Source: Aromatoleum tolulyticum (GTDB lineage Bacteria > Pseudomonadota > Gammaproteobacteria > Burkholderiales > Rhodocyclaceae). Taken from it: DNA of 64,000 bases. Each line of letters opens with the position of its first letter. Position 1 is the first letter of the stretch. Both the position numbers and the translations under genes were made by a program. The stretch lies in the NCBI RefSeq assembly GCF_900156155.1, contig NZ_FTMD01000006.1:1-64000 (forward strand), in the 5' to 3' direction. The notes under the pieces were generated by a model. It saw nothing but the letters and a program-made list of their open reading frames with translations, was not told where the DNA came from and searched no databases. This document shows positions 1-8,894 of the stretch, piece by piece.

Positions 1-538
1 CCTCGATGCACCAGCCCAGCCCTTCCTCGGCGAGCAGGCGCGACACGAAGGCGTAGTCGGATTCGCGGTACTGCACGCAGTAGCTGCGCGGGCGGGCGGT
101 GGCGAGGAAGGGGGCGACGTCCTCGTGCCAGTGCCACGCGGCGTGCGCGCGGTAGTCGGCGAACACGGCGTCGAGGATCTCGGGCACGGACTTGTCCTGG
201 AACACGCGGTTGTGGCGGCCGCGCGTGAGCAGCCAGGTCCACGGCACCACCGTCAGGCGGTAGCGGCTCCAGCCGCCGTCACTGCCGGGATTGGCGACCG
301 CGCGCACGAGGCCCGAGCGCTCGCTGCGGCTGCCGTCGGAGAGCGCGCTGCGCAGCGTCACCGCCTGCCCGAGCATCGGCTCGAGGGCGAGGAAGGCGTC
401 CTGCGACAGGGTGTCGAGGTGGAACTCGAAACCGCCGGACAGGGTTTCGCGCCCCCACCAGGCTTCGACCGCGAGCGGCGGGCCGTCCGTGTGCCAGTGC
501 AGGTCATACAGGCGGGAGCGTGCGGCGACAGTCGGCAT
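1..538 (-). CDS. vgrG: Type VI secretion Vgr family protein, N-terminal part (truncated by window edge)
   Basis: Translating the complement from the ATG at 538 gives about 179 residues typical of the VgrG N-terminal region: an opening SRLYDLHWHTDGPPL, then ETLSGGFEFHLDTLS, and near the window edge SYCVQYRESDYAFVSRLLAE, a core signature of the phage gpD-like half of VgrG. VgrG trimers form the spike of the type VI secretion tube. The start was chosen because the family homology begins there; an overlapping ORF starting at 585 is in another frame. The C-terminal gp5-like part is outside the window. The gene points away from the transposon, whose left tip lies 209 bp upstream, so the element may alter its promoter region but does not break the coding sequence. 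Confidence 0.88.
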   Translation of the reverse strand, partial: MPTVAARSRLYDLHWHTDGPPLAVEAWWGRETLSGGFEFHLDTLSQDAFLALEPMLGQAVTLRSALSDGSRSERSGLVRAVANPGSDGGWSRYRLTVVPWTWLLTRGRHNRVFQDKSVPEILDAVFADYRAHAAWHWHEDVAPFLATARPRSYCVQYRESDYAFVSRLLAEEGLGWCIE

Positions 539-710
539 TTCGTCGAGGCAGGATCGAGTGCGGATTCGGAAAAGTTCATGAGCATATCATTGCAAGGTTT
601 TTATATGCCAAATGAGATGATAGTGTTCTTTTCATCACGGATTGCGTCCCCGTTACGTGCGTGGCTGCGACATACCGCTTGGGCCGAGTCTGTAGGCGCC
701 CTGCGATTGT

Positions 711-734
711 CCTTCGACGAACTCAGGGCGAACC
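711..734. repeat. REP-like short repeat just outside the transposon
   Basis: The stretch ccttcgacgaactcagggcg followed by aacc matches the widespread 'CTTCGACAAGCTCAGGACGAA' type of intergenic repeat found in many proteobacteria. It lies 13 bp outside the left transposon tip. The family is recognised from memory, not from a search. The rest of 539-747 holds no gene that I can support. Confidence 0.5.
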
Positions 735-742
735 GACAGCCT

Positions 743-747
743 GCGAT
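743..747. repeat. Left copy of 5-bp target-site duplication (GCGAT)
   Basis: GCGAT directly precedes the terminal TGT of the transposon. An identical GCGAT directly follows the terminal ACA at 34398-34400. A 5-bp duplication is the hallmark of Tn7-family insertion. Confidence 0.93.
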
Positions 748-893
748 TGTTTGGTTTCAATAAAGTCTTGAACCGTGCTCTCGCCGAATCAACAACTTAG
801 TCTTCGCCGACTCGATTCAAACTGACGATAAAGTCTTGAACAACGCGTGAATCCACGTATCTCCCCGTGCGCTGCAACAATACAGTCTTAAAC
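748..893. other. Transposon left end with four candidate TnsB-binding sites
   Basis: Sites share the core CAATAAAGTCTTGAAC: 758-773 (exact), 793-808 (degenerate, caacttagtcttcgcc), 826-841 (cgataaagtcttgaac) and 878-893 (caatacagtcttaaac). They point the same way and are spaced 35, 33 and 52 bp apart, the dispersed arrangement known for the Tn7 left end. Site 793-808 is the weakest. Confidence 0.85.
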
Positions 894-1222
894 GATACCT
901 CGTCAGTCATGGGCGCAGTGCCGCAGCCAGTTGAGCGGCGTTCTCGGCAATCCGGCGCCTACGCGTTGGTGTGTCAGGATGATTGCAGAGCGGATCCCCC
1001 GAGGTTGAGTGCCCGGCTCTCGGTGCGATCCCCGCTATTGTGTAGTTCGTTGTGCGGCAGCGCGGTCCTCCACTGCCGCGTACGCGTCAGCGCTGGGTCG
1101 GCGCTTAACGTAGTGCTTTGTTTACAGCTGTCTTTTTGTTACGCCGCCAAGCTTACGATACACCCCACGCGAGGCCCGTTCGTCGCTAGCAGCCGATTTG
1201 GCACAACGAACCATACAATAGC
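894..1222. other. Gene-free stretch inside the left end
   Basis: No ORF here shows recognisable protein features. The ORF that can be read at 867-1226 overlaps the end sequences and has a composition unlike a protein. I see no promoter or RNA gene that I can support. Confidence 0.5.
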
Positions 1223-1429
1223 TTAGCTTTCAGATGGCGCCTCCGGATCGGGCCGCGGTGAGGACAGCGGACGCGCTCCGGGTCCAAACAACTCGATGTG
1301 CCCGTCCTTCCAACCAGCAACACTGCGTCCCGCTGCTACCGCGTCGCGGGCAGCCTTTTGCGTCACATCGTGGGCAATGCGAATGATCGCCTCCAACGGC
1401 AAGGCCGCAACGCGTGGCTTCGGCTTCAT
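1223..1429 (-). CDS. Small conserved-looking protein of unknown function, 68 aa
   Basis: The ORF begins MKPKPRVAALPLEAIIRIAH and contains a compact GWKDGHIELFGPGA segment, followed by a low-complexity Ser/Pro tail. A GGAAGA Shine-Dalgarno-like sequence sits about 5 nt before the ATG. It lies 84 bp downstream of an XRE-family regulator on the same strand, so the two probably form an operon. That arrangement could be a toxin-antitoxin or regulator/accessory pair, but I recognise no toxin fold. A longer overlapping ORF (1230-1478) in another frame looks like a shadow. Function is unknown. Confidence 0.5.
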   Translation of the reverse strand: MKPKPRVAALPLEAIIRIAHDVTQKAARDAVAAGRSVAGWKDGHIELFGPGARPLSSPRPDPEAPSES

Positions 1430-1513
1430 GGACGTCTTCCAGTTGGTGCCTTAGTTTTTGAGCAGTTGGCGTCCGCATGATTCGTCATCTTCGGACCCCG
1501 CCCTGTTCGCTGA

Positions 1514-1957
1514 TCATGCCCCCGATCTTTTGGGGCCGCTCGCCGCAATCGCTGCCGCGATCTCATCCAGAGATTGGTTCAAAGCCTGCGCGAGCCGGCA
1601 ACACACCGACAGCCGCGGATCCTCGGTTCCAGCCTCAAGGCGCGATAGCATCGCTTCGGGAATGGCACTCATTGCGGCCAAGTCATGTTTCGACATCCCT
1701 CTCTCAAGCCGCATGAAGGTCAAGCTCCCTCGCTCCGACAGCACGTGCGCCATGCGCTTTCTGGCTTCAATCAGGCGCTTCCGCCTCGCCGGATCGGTTT
1801 CGATTTCCTGTATCCGGTCACGAACATCCCGCCAACCGGGCCGTAATGGCGGTGTACTGCCTGCGACGGGTGCCTCGTTCGAAACAAGAATCGCCGGAGC
1901 AGTCCCTGATGATGTGCAGAATGCGTCTACGTTGCCGAAAAATCTTATGGGTTGCAT
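1514..1957 (-). CDS. XRE-family helix-turn-helix regulator
   Basis: A 147-aa protein. The C-terminal half holds a clear Cro/CI-type helix-turn-helix: RLERGMSKHDLAAMSAIPEA, then MLSRLEAGTEDPRLSVCCRL. The preceding segment (RIQEIETDPARRKRLIEAR) is helical and charged, as in HigA-like antitoxins. I chose the ATG at 1957 because GAGGG lies six bases upstream; an in-frame ATG at 1978 would add seven residues with no clear ribosome site. It likely regulates itself and the 68-aa ORF downstream. Its position just inside the left transposon end makes it element cargo. Whether it is an antitoxin or a simple repressor cannot be told from the sequence. Confidence 0.75.
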   Translation of the reverse strand: MQPIRFFGNVDAFCTSSGTAPAILVSNEAPVAGSTPPLRPGWRDVRDRIQEIETDPARRKRLIEARKRMAHVLSERGSLTFMRLERGMSKHDLAAMSAIPEAMLSRLEAGTEDPRLSVCCRLAQALNQSLDEIAAAIAASGPKRSGA

Positions 1958-2408
1958 GAACTGCCCTCGACCGGCCATGTCGTCTCGTTGCCATTATTCT
2001 CCAACGAACGTGGGATGCAAATGAACGCGGTCATCGAGGGAAAGGAATGCTCGATGTATCTGTTGTCCTGCTGACGCCTCCGCGCCATCGGATATTCAAC
2101 GGCATGTGGCTGAACGATGCAGTCAAAAGGCCCAGCTATTCGCTGACAGCAACTCGGCCAAGGCCGACCTTGGGTCGCTGGCCCGTGTCGGGCGGCAATG
2201 CGACGATCACGTGCCGTTCTCCTCCTTGTGCCGGTCAATGAGTCAAACGACGGGATGTCGTATCCCAGTCGCAGTGCTTGGCAGCTAGGATGCCATGCAC
2301 TTAAGATGCAGCGCGAATCTTCATGTACCCGGAGGTCACTTGGTAAACGACTGGGAATTGTCGAAGAGTGTCGAGCGCACGACAAACCTCCGCACGACGA
2401 AGGGCGCT
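1958..2408. other. Gene-free stretch between XRE regulator and DUF4124 gene
   Basis: Several ORFs overlap here on both strands, none with recognisable features. It should hold the divergent promoters of the flanking genes, but I could not identify convincing -35/-10 boxes. Confidence 0.4.
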
Positions 2409-2873
2409 GTGCTAAAGGCGATCGTGCTGTTCGTGATCGCCGCGCCGGGCATGGGCGCATGGGCGCAGAATCTTCCACCGCCTTCACGAACGGTTTTCAG
2501 GTGTGAAGTGGATGGCAAGGTGACCTACTCGGACTCCCCGTGCCTGGGCGCGCGCAAGATAGAGGTCGAACCCACACGGGGGGTAAGCAAGTTATCGGGC
2601 AGTGAACGCGTTGGCAACGACGTTCGCCTCGAACGGCACCGCGAAATCATGGCCGACGCACTAAAGCCGCTCACTGGCATGGACGCGAAGCAGATGGATG
2701 TCTATCGGCGACGGATGAAACTTGAACCCACCGATCGGCAGGAATGCCACGACTTGGATGGCAACCTCGCGACTATGGAGCAGCGCGAAAGGCTCGCCTC
2801 CGGACCGCAGCTCTCATCTATCCAAGGCGCATTGCTAAAGCTGAGGCTTCGCTATCGCGAACTTGGGTGTTAG
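2409..2873 (+). CDS. DUF4124-domain secreted protein
   Basis: The start is taken as the GTG at 2409, with GAAGGG five to ten bases upstream. It yields a signal peptide (LKAIVLFVIAAPGMGAWAQ), and the mature part opens with the DUF4124 signature VFRCEVDGKVTYSDSPC. The open frame extends upstream to 2295, but that extension would bury the signal peptide. The rest of the protein is helical and charged, ending in a C-terminal Cys, with other Cys residues that could form a disulfide in the periplasm. DUF4124 proteins are common in betaproteobacteria and their role is largely unknown. The gene stands alone in the transposon cargo, with no partner on its strand. Predicted location is periplasmic. Confidence 0.75.
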   Translation: MLKAIVLFVIAAPGMGAWAQNLPPPSRTVFRCEVDGKVTYSDSPCLGARKIEVEPTRGVSKLSGSERVGNDVRLERHREIMADALKPLTGMDAKQMDVYRRRMKLEPTDRQECHDLDGNLATMEQRERLASGPQLSSIQGALLKLRLRYRELGC

Positions 2874-3201
2874 ACGAACTGACTGGAGGCCCCCATTCAA
2901 GAGCCAGCGCCTCACCTGACGCACGACCAACGGAAGCACCTCGGCCGGAACGGTCGTTCGATCGGCGGCCTGTTCCGGTCACCAATGCATCGGTTACCCG
3001 CCACTCAGCCGCGGACTGCGACGAGCGGCAGCTTTCCAATCCGGTGAATGCGAACTCCCGATCCGAACCTTGGCACTATCACGAGTCTACGGCCCAAATC
3101 GGTCGCTCGCCGCAAAATTCTCGCAACGCGCAGATGAGTTGACATTGACGCGGCAGCCTGATTCTAACCAAGGCACAGGTGCGACGTTCCCCCGTGCGCG
3201 G
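2874..3201. other. Gene-free stretch, degenerate intergenic sequence
   Basis: This lies between the convergent DUF4124 and SMEK genes. No coding potential is recognisable, and I see no strong terminator hairpin with a T-run. The composition resembles decayed repeat sequence. Confidence 0.4.
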
Positions 3202-4197
3202 TCAATCCAGCTCAGTGAAATCACAGTTGACGATGACTTTTTGGATCTTGTCTGCTGTCATTAGGTAGTCCTTCAACATTAAAAAACCATCGGCGTGACT
3301 AGGAAATCGAAATCCCAGCTCGAAATTCTGAGCGTCGCCTTCATCATCGACGTCAATCAGTCCGGCTTGGCTCAGCGCGAGGAAATATTCTTGAGCTTCT
3401 CTACGGTTCAAACGAAGCTTTTGCTCGACGGTTTGAATCGACATGACGCACCGCCCAAAGAAACCGGACTGCTTGCCATTTATCAAAATGAACGCAACGA
3501 ACTCCCGCTGCTTGCGCGAGAGGTCGCAGAGGGCGTCGAACAGATTCGAGACACCGGACAACTCTTCCTTCCAGTCCCTTGTTCCGGGCGTGTTACCCAT
3601 CGCTTTTAGGAATGAAACGGCAGATACAGGAGGTTTAGCCGTGATTTGTTCCGCTTGAGCTAGAAGGCTTGCCGGCTCAAGAGCCTGGCTCACGGAAGGC
3701 AATTGGGCGTCAACGAAATTACTAAGCTGCTGCAAGTCGTTGGAGGACATCTGCTCGGCCTTTGCAATGATGTCGTCGATATCCCATACGTGATGTTTCG
3801 GCTCGAATACGACCTTGCCATCGGTTTCGAATTTGGCTCGGTAGTCCTTTTTTTCGATCAGCATCAGAATGACAAGGGTATCGTATTTCTTGTAGAGCTG
3901 GTGTTTGATGAACAGCTCGATTGTCTTCTTGATCTTGGCTGCGTCAGCGGTGGCCGTCACCTGCACGCAGAGCTTACGGCCTTCGTCAGCCAAGTCGATA
4001 GCCGCAGTGTTGAGCGCGCTCTCGTTGAGGTTATCAAGTTCAAATCCGTAAACCATGTTAAGGACGTCCCTGAAAAAGGTCTCGCAATCCCTGTTCAGAT
4101 CCGTGTGCCCCCGCTTGCTCCGAGACTTCACGATGTAGCGAAGGACGGAAAGCTTCATCACGACGTTTTGAAATAAACGGGCTCTTTCTAGTGGCAT
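3202..4197 (-). CDS. SMEK-domain protein, probable defence-associated
   Basis: A 331-aa protein. Residues 20-150 match the SMEK domain pattern: DLNRDCETFFRDVLNMVYGF, then AIDLADEGRKLCVQVTAT, then a helical segment ending in KKYDTLVILML. SMEK domains occur at the N-termini of proteins in bacterial conflict islands and have a nuclease-like alpha/beta look. The C-terminal part (about 200-331) may be a winged helix (RLNRREAQEYFLALSQAGLI) and could be a sensor or adaptor. It lies 196 bp downstream of the nurA-like gene on the same strand, so it could be the last gene of that operon or a separate unit. The start at 4197 was kept; an in-frame ATG at 4158 is possible, and neither has a good ribosome site. 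Biochemical activity is unknown. Confidence 0.7.
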   Translation of the reverse strand: MPLERARLFQNVVMKLSVLRYIVKSRSKRGHTDLNRDCETFFRDVLNMVYGFELDNLNESALNTAAIDLADEGRKLCVQVTATADAAKIKKTIELFIKHQLYKKYDTLVILMLIEKKDYRAKFETDGKVVFEPKHHVWDIDDIIAKAEQMSSNDLQQLSNFVDAQLPSVSQALEPASLLAQAEQITAKPPVSAVSFLKAMGNTPGTRDWKEELSGVSNLFDALCDLSRKQREFVAFILINGKQSGFFGRCVMSIQTVEQKLRLNRREAQEYFLALSQAGLIDVDDEGDAQNFELGFRFPSHADGFLMLKDYLMTADKIQKVIVNCDFTELD

Positions 4198-4393
4198 CTT
4201 TTTCGACGGTAAATGTCTAAAGCATTGAATTTAGCCCAGATCTTGAGCCTGTGGCCTGATTCGGTCGGTTGCCCCAGTTCGACATTTGAACATCGCTCGT
4301 CATGGCTTGACCTCTCGAAGGGGCTGCTCTCGTCCTGCGCATTGTCGTATTTAAATGAATTGGGTATGGTGCCGAAGGGGACGGCATTTTAGT

Positions 4394-5740
4394 CTATCTG
4401 GATGCCTGTCCTTCGAGGAAGCGCTGCAGGATAGTGGCGGACGGGTAGCTCGACATCGAGGCAATACCGTTTGCCAACTCAACTGGGTAAAGGGCGCCCT
4501 CGAATTTGTGGCTCACCAATGATGGCAGAGTGGCGAGAATCCGGCTCAGTCCGATCAGGTCCCCTGCGGTGGGCCAATCACTGTCGGCTTTGTAGTTCCC
4601 TGTCGGCACATTAAGCACCATAAAAGCTCCCGGGTCGACTTTGACATACATTTTCTCGCCCCAGTTGGTTTTGAGTCCGTAGGGATTGGAAACGTCAGGC
4701 GAACGGTAAACTTCACGGTGCACGTATGAGTGCATCAGGGGAGCATAGGTCAGCGGCTCACCGCGGTTGTGCGGCGCTGCGAAGCGAACGATGGACGCCA
4801 AGTGGTCGAAAAATGTACCACTCTTCTCCTGTCCGATTATGTGCACCGGGCGACCCGTGACCTTCGCGTACTGCAAAAAATCCCGGATATTGGGAACCAT
4901 CTTCGAGTACTGACTTCGCAGCGTAAGCGGCCCATCTTTAATGAACAAAGTGTCGGCAACTAGCGAGCGGTCGCTGTGATGCCACATTAGCCGCACCGCT
5001 GTGAAGAGCATCAGATGTTCCATGATAAGCATGTACGACGACGCCAGTGACTCCGGCGCACTGTCCTCGCCCATTTCCATGTGGAAGCCCCACAGGTCTG
5101 ACAGGAACACCTCTCCACCACAATGTGGACACAATCCAGTTTCGGCATCGTGATCCAACCCGCTGTCGACATCCTTGCGGCAGTGTGGGCACTGAAACGC
5201 TGGGGACCGCGCTGTCGAGTCTGGCTCCCATTTGCGATAAGCCAACCACTTCATCGTGTCGTGGTAGGCTCCACCTTGGTCCACGCGCATGGAGTCTCTG
5301 ACGATGTTACGAACCGCGTCGTAGTTCGTGCCCATGCTTGTACGAACATTCTTCAGCGGGAAGACCGTAGCATGCTGCACGCCAGTATCCTTGAGTGCGT
5401 CACGAAGTAGCAGCGGATGCGGCAAGTCCTTATCGATGACATCCAGCTTGGCCTTGTCAAGCATAAGTAACGCAGTCTTGACGAAGGCCACCTCACGCGG
5501 AGGCTTTTGCTCTGAGCGAACCGGAACGAACGAGCCGTCTACGGCCCAGACACCCCGCAAGGGAACAACCTCTTTTGGATCGAACGTTTGCCACACCGTC
5601 TTAGACGGGTCGCCGTCAACCGCAGGAGCGCTCTCGAAGTCTTCAACGAGAGATTTGACCCAGGGGCTTTCGATAACCGCCAGATGTCCGAGTTTTGATG
5701 CAGCCTCGCCTGGGAGTCTCGTACCTTGTCCATAAGGCAT
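4394..5740 (-). CDS. NurA-family nuclease with inserted zinc ribbon
   Basis: A 448-aa protein. The NurA/RNase H-like fold is suggested by the first-strand aspartate in WAVDGSF (D68) and a late aspartate in LFIKDGPL (D269), the pair that binds metal in NurA. Between them lies a zinc ribbon, CPHC at 184-187 and CPHC at 204-207, not part of the minimal archaeal NurA. It is coupled to the HerA-like gene upstream: 12 bp separate the HerA stop from this start, with GGAGG four bases before the ATG. NurA and HerA form a DNA end-processing complex in archaea, and bacterial versions are common in defence islands. Here the pair follows a DNA adenine methylase, suggesting restriction-like use. Activity against phage is inferred. 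Confidence 0.78.
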   Translation of the reverse strand: MPYGQGTRLPGEAASKLGHLAVIESPWVKSLVEDFESAPAVDGDPSKTVWQTFDPKEVVPLRGVWAVDGSFVPVRSEQKPPREVAFVKTALLMLDKAKLDVIDKDLPHPLLLRDALKDTGVQHATVFPLKNVRTSMGTNYDAVRNIVRDSMRVDQGGAYHDTMKWLAYRKWEPDSTARSPAFQCPHCRKDVDSGLDHDAETGLCPHCGGEVFLSDLWGFHMEMGEDSAPESLASSYMLIMEHLMLFTAVRLMWHHSDRSLVADTLFIKDGPLTLRSQYSKMVPNIRDFLQYAKVTGRPVHIIGQEKSGTFFDHLASIVRFAAPHNRGEPLTYAPLMHSYVHREVYRSPDVSNPYGLKTNWGEKMYVKVDPGAFMVLNVPTGNYKADSDWPTAGDLIGLSRILATLPSLVSHKFEGALYPVELANGIASMSSYPSATILQRFLEGQASR

Positions 5741-5752
5741 AGTGCCTCCTCG

Positions 5753-7759
5753 TCAAGCCGCAGGCGCAGCGACAGATGTTCGAGCTTCGAAGCGAAACGC
5801 CTGAACGGGCACTACGAAACGGTGAGACATCGTCAGCATGCGCATGTAGCCGGGCGTTTTCGCCCTCAGGATGTCATCCTCTACTCCTGCGAAGGCGACC
5901 TGCACCCGAGACAATGACTTCGTTTCATCTTGGCTCGATAGGTGTCCAACGAAGAAGTTCTCAGTCTGGGCTAGCAGCTCCTTGTTGATGGTCGACGGCG
6001 ACTGAGTCGAATACACCATCCCTATGTGGAATTTAGCGCCTTCCTTGGCAAATCGCGCGTATACGCCAGTCAAGTCCTTGCTGTCGGGCGGAAAGAGGTT
6101 GTGCGCTTCCTCGAAGTACAGCTGGACATAGCGATTGCCCAGCGTACTCGATACGAATTTGGTCTCTTGAGCACGAAACACTGCAGTGGAAAGCAGATTG
6201 GAGAAGTACCGGCGAATGCTGTCAGTGGCGTTCCCGAGGTCAAGGATGACGGTCCGCCCTTGGTCGAGGAGCTGGAGAATCTCGATCTGAAAGTTCCCTG
6301 CATCGGCGGCGTGGTAACCGATGTATCCGCGAAGTACGGCGGGGCCAGTTCCAGTAGCAGGATTCAAGAAATCGAGTAGTGCCGTCATGTCGGGGTCAAA
6401 CACCGGCCGGGTACCGCTCATCAGGTTGGGATCGTTCGGAGCCTCGCGCCTGAATCGCGCCATGACTTCCAACTCGCCTTGTAACTCGTCCAGATTCGTA
6501 GGCGCCGCAGGCGCCGGTGTTTGGCGAACCGCGCCGTAGGCCGCCGTCCTCAGTTGCGCATTGAAGTGGCAGTCAAAGTGGCGAACGTACTGACTTGCGA
6601 TCAAGCGAAGCTGGCGAAGACGAGCTTCGTCGGCAGCGAAACCTGCCTTGTTCAAACAGGCCCAATACATCTGCACCTTGCGCACAGCCCGCGTCCGGTC
6701 CGATTCATTCATACTGGGCAGGTCTGCTAGCTCAGGTAGGCCAACACTGGCGAAGCTGCGAATGTAGTTGGACCTCTGGTTGTCTTGCTCCAGAAGCGAG
6801 GCAATTACTTCTAGGCAAGCCGCCGGCTGCTCGTAGAAATTTAGTCGGAGCGGTCGAGACGGAGTGTTTGGCCTCGGTGTGAGCGCGTATACTTGGCTCC
6901 GAGCCTCGTTGGCCGATCGAAGCGATCGGTTCCCATCCTGCGGGTTGTCATTGGCGTACTCGCCATTGATGTCGAAGATCAACTGGCCGACCGAATTGTC
7001 GGTTTCTGTCGCGTCAAGCATCGCCTGCGCGAGCAGTTTGACAACGTTCGATTTGCCCAGGCGAGTCTTGCCAAACATGGCCGTCCGACAACCCTTAAAG
7101 TCCCGCATTGAGACCTCAACCGGAATGTTTGTCACCGTTCCGTTGCTGAAGAGCCCACACTCCATAGTTCGGAGGGTTCCAATGGTGGACCGCTGCTCGG
7201 GCTTAACCATTCCATTGACGATGAGACGCAAAAGCGCATCATCAGGAGCGAAAACTTTGTAGCGATGGGCGCTGACGACGTTGTTGACGTCACCGGAGAA
7301 CTGTAGCTCCTGCATATTCAGAGGATTCGCGTAAAACATCCCGAGCACGTCGCAATCGAGCGCGCCCCACTGCAGCTCGCTTTGCGTCCAAACGTCAAGC
7401 TCCGGCATCGACTTTTTGTGCAGTTCGAAGTACGTTTGCTGCACTTGGTTCGATAGCGGTGTAGGTGAGACGCCGGTAACGCGCAGCAGCGTAAAGTGCG
7501 GTGGCGTACTGCCAGCGTTCACAGGCGTCATGATGAGAAAGGAGCCGCGAGGGATACCGCCAACGGCTAGCTTGTAAGGATCACTTGTGATGATCTTGGC
7601 GGCGTCAAAGCCAAGTTCGAGCACGTAGCCAACAAAGCGCATGTCGGCTGTTCGCCGCGCCTGTTCCATTTGATCTTCACGCAACAGGAAGGTCCGCAGC
7701 GCATCGATCGGATTTCCTTGTGTGGCTGCAGTATTGAGCAAGCTACCGAGTTCGCCCAT
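5753..7759 (-). CDS. HerA/FtsK-like ATPase (DUF87 family)
   Basis: A 668-aa hexameric DNA-translocase-type ATPase. It has an N-terminal HAS-barrel-like region (residues 1-200), Walker A FGKTRLGKS at 230-238, a conserved LIFDINGEY at 261-269, and a HerA-style Walker B YFEEAH at 549-554, followed by YSTQSPSTI, which resembles the family's sensor segment. A ribosome site (GAGAGG) precedes the ATG, and the upstream methylase stop is 15 bp away. It should drive DNA for the NurA-like nuclease encoded directly downstream. The pairing with a methylase is reminiscent of a modification-guided system, but which DNA it targets cannot be read from the sequence. Confidence 0.85.
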   Translation of the reverse strand: MGELGSLLNTAATQGNPIDALRTFLLREDQMEQARRTADMRFVGYVLELGFDAAKIITSDPYKLAVGGIPRGSFLIMTPVNAGSTPPHFTLLRVTGVSPTPLSNQVQQTYFELHKKSMPELDVWTQSELQWGALDCDVLGMFYANPLNMQELQFSGDVNNVVSAHRYKVFAPDDALLRLIVNGMVKPEQRSTIGTLRTMECGLFSNGTVTNIPVEVSMRDFKGCRTAMFGKTRLGKSNVVKLLAQAMLDATETDNSVGQLIFDINGEYANDNPQDGNRSLRSANEARSQVYALTPRPNTPSRPLRLNFYEQPAACLEVIASLLEQDNQRSNYIRSFASVGLPELADLPSMNESDRTRAVRKVQMYWACLNKAGFAADEARLRQLRLIASQYVRHFDCHFNAQLRTAAYGAVRQTPAPAAPTNLDELQGELEVMARFRREAPNDPNLMSGTRPVFDPDMTALLDFLNPATGTGPAVLRGYIGYHAADAGNFQIEILQLLDQGRTVILDLGNATDSIRRYFSNLLSTAVFRAQETKFVSSTLGNRYVQLYFEEAHNLFPPDSKDLTGVYARFAKEGAKFHIGMVYSTQSPSTINKELLAQTENFFVGHLSSQDETKSLSRVQVAFAGVEDDILRAKTPGYMRMLTMSHRFVVPVQAFRFEARTSVAAPAA

Positions 7760-7774
7760 TTGACTGTCCTCTCC

Positions 7775-8617
7775 CTAGATGTTTGCCTGAATAACAAGCT
7801 CTTCAAAGTGACGCCTGCCTGCGCTGTCAGCCGAGATGGGCGAACGGCGTGAGACTACCTGCTGTTTGAAATCGCGCTTGTCGTAAAGATCTCGCACGCT
7901 TTGGTGGTTGGCATTTGTGCACAAGACCTTAACGCCACGTCGCGCAGCCCTTAGCAACGCTTCGGCTAAGCGTTCCTGGTCGGCCCAAGAAAACAGCACC
8001 TCGTTGTACTTAACGAACCCGTTGTAGTTATGACGTACCGTGTAAGGTGGATCACAAAAAACAAAGTCGTTCTCTAGCGCGCGATCAACCAGCAATTCGA
8101 AATCGCCAGGCACCAGCTCCGCGCCAGTCAGCAGCTTCGACATTGCCTCGAAATTATCGGTGTCGATGACAACCTTCTCCTTGGTGCCCCGCGGAACATT
8201 AAATTGTCCTTGTCGGTTAACCCGGTAAATACCGTTAAAACAGGTTCGGTTGAGATAGATGAGTCGGGAAGCCTGCTGGAAAGGCTGCGCGGGTACGTGA
8301 CCACGCAGCCAGTAATAGTATCCATCAGCATCCGCTCGATGCCGACGCTGGCGGTATTTCAGGCTATTTTCGAGTACCTGCCAATCATCCTTAATTACCT
8401 GGTACGCATTTATCAATTCAATATTGACGTCGCCAAGCAGAGCACGCTTGGGCCGAATGTAAAAATAAACAGAACCAGCCCCAAGGAAGGGCTCAATGTA
8501 GGTGCCGTACTCTGTAGGAAGCAGATCTGCATAGTTGCAGACAAACCAACGCTTGCCACCCGGCCACTTCAAGAATGGAGTGAGAGTCCCAAGAGACTCA
8601 GTCTCAACCGACTTCAA
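7775..8617 (-). CDS. D12-class DNA adenine N6-methyltransferase (Dam-like)
   Basis: A 280-aa protein with PFLKWPGGKRW at residues 14-24 and EPFLGAGSVYF near 42-52 (SAM binding, motif I), and the catalytic DPPY at 189-192. The start is a TTG at 8617, chosen because GGAGG lies six bases upstream; no ATG fits better. It belongs to the Dam/DpnM group that methylates adenine in short duplex sites, though the recognition sequence cannot be predicted. It is the first gene of a tight methylase-HerA-NurA unit (gaps of 15 and 12 bp), which suggests self-marking of host DNA while HerA-NurA attacks unmarked DNA. It could alternatively be an orphan methylase co-transcribed by chance. Confidence 0.9.
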   Translation of the reverse strand: MKSVETESLGTLTPFLKWPGGKRWFVCNYADLLPTEYGTYIEPFLGAGSVYFYIRPKRALLGDVNIELINAYQVIKDDWQVLENSLKYRQRRHRADADGYYYWLRGHVPAQPFQQASRLIYLNRTCFNGIYRVNRQGQFNVPRGTKEKVVIDTDNFEAMSKLLTGAELVPGDFELLVDRALENDFVFCDPPYTVRHNYNGFVKYNEVLFSWADQERLAEALLRAARRGVKVLCTNANHQSVRDLYDKRDFKQQVVSRRSPISADSAGRRHFEELVIQANI

Positions 8618-8894
8618 CTAAATCCTCCCATCACACGTGCGCCAGTTGCCCCTCAAGCGGCTTGCCGGGCGCAGTATGGCATACATGGTTGTCATCTTAA
8701 CAAGAGCTGTGTTCGCGTCCGCGGCTAAATGTCAAATTGTCTCTCGTTGACGCGTAAGTTCGGCCCAACGTCTGCCTCGGGAACCAGCATTCGAGTCGGT
8801 ACAGGCTCGTCAATTAGGCGCAATGCAAGGAGGACAGGGGCGACTAACAACACACGACGGTCCCTGCCTTCCACGATTTCCTCTTTCCGCCTCG

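Noticed and set aside
701-710. A second ctgcgattgt 40 bp before the left transposon tip, offering another TGT as the end
   Set aside because: Only the TGT at 748 has the six-base spacing to the first TnsB site and pairs with the GCGAT at 34401-34405.
539-747. tRNA or small RNA gene as attachment site
   Set aside because: No cloverleaf or conserved RNA feature could be found.
125-763. 212-aa plus-strand ORF
   Set aside because: It is the complement of vgrG and runs across the transposon junction.
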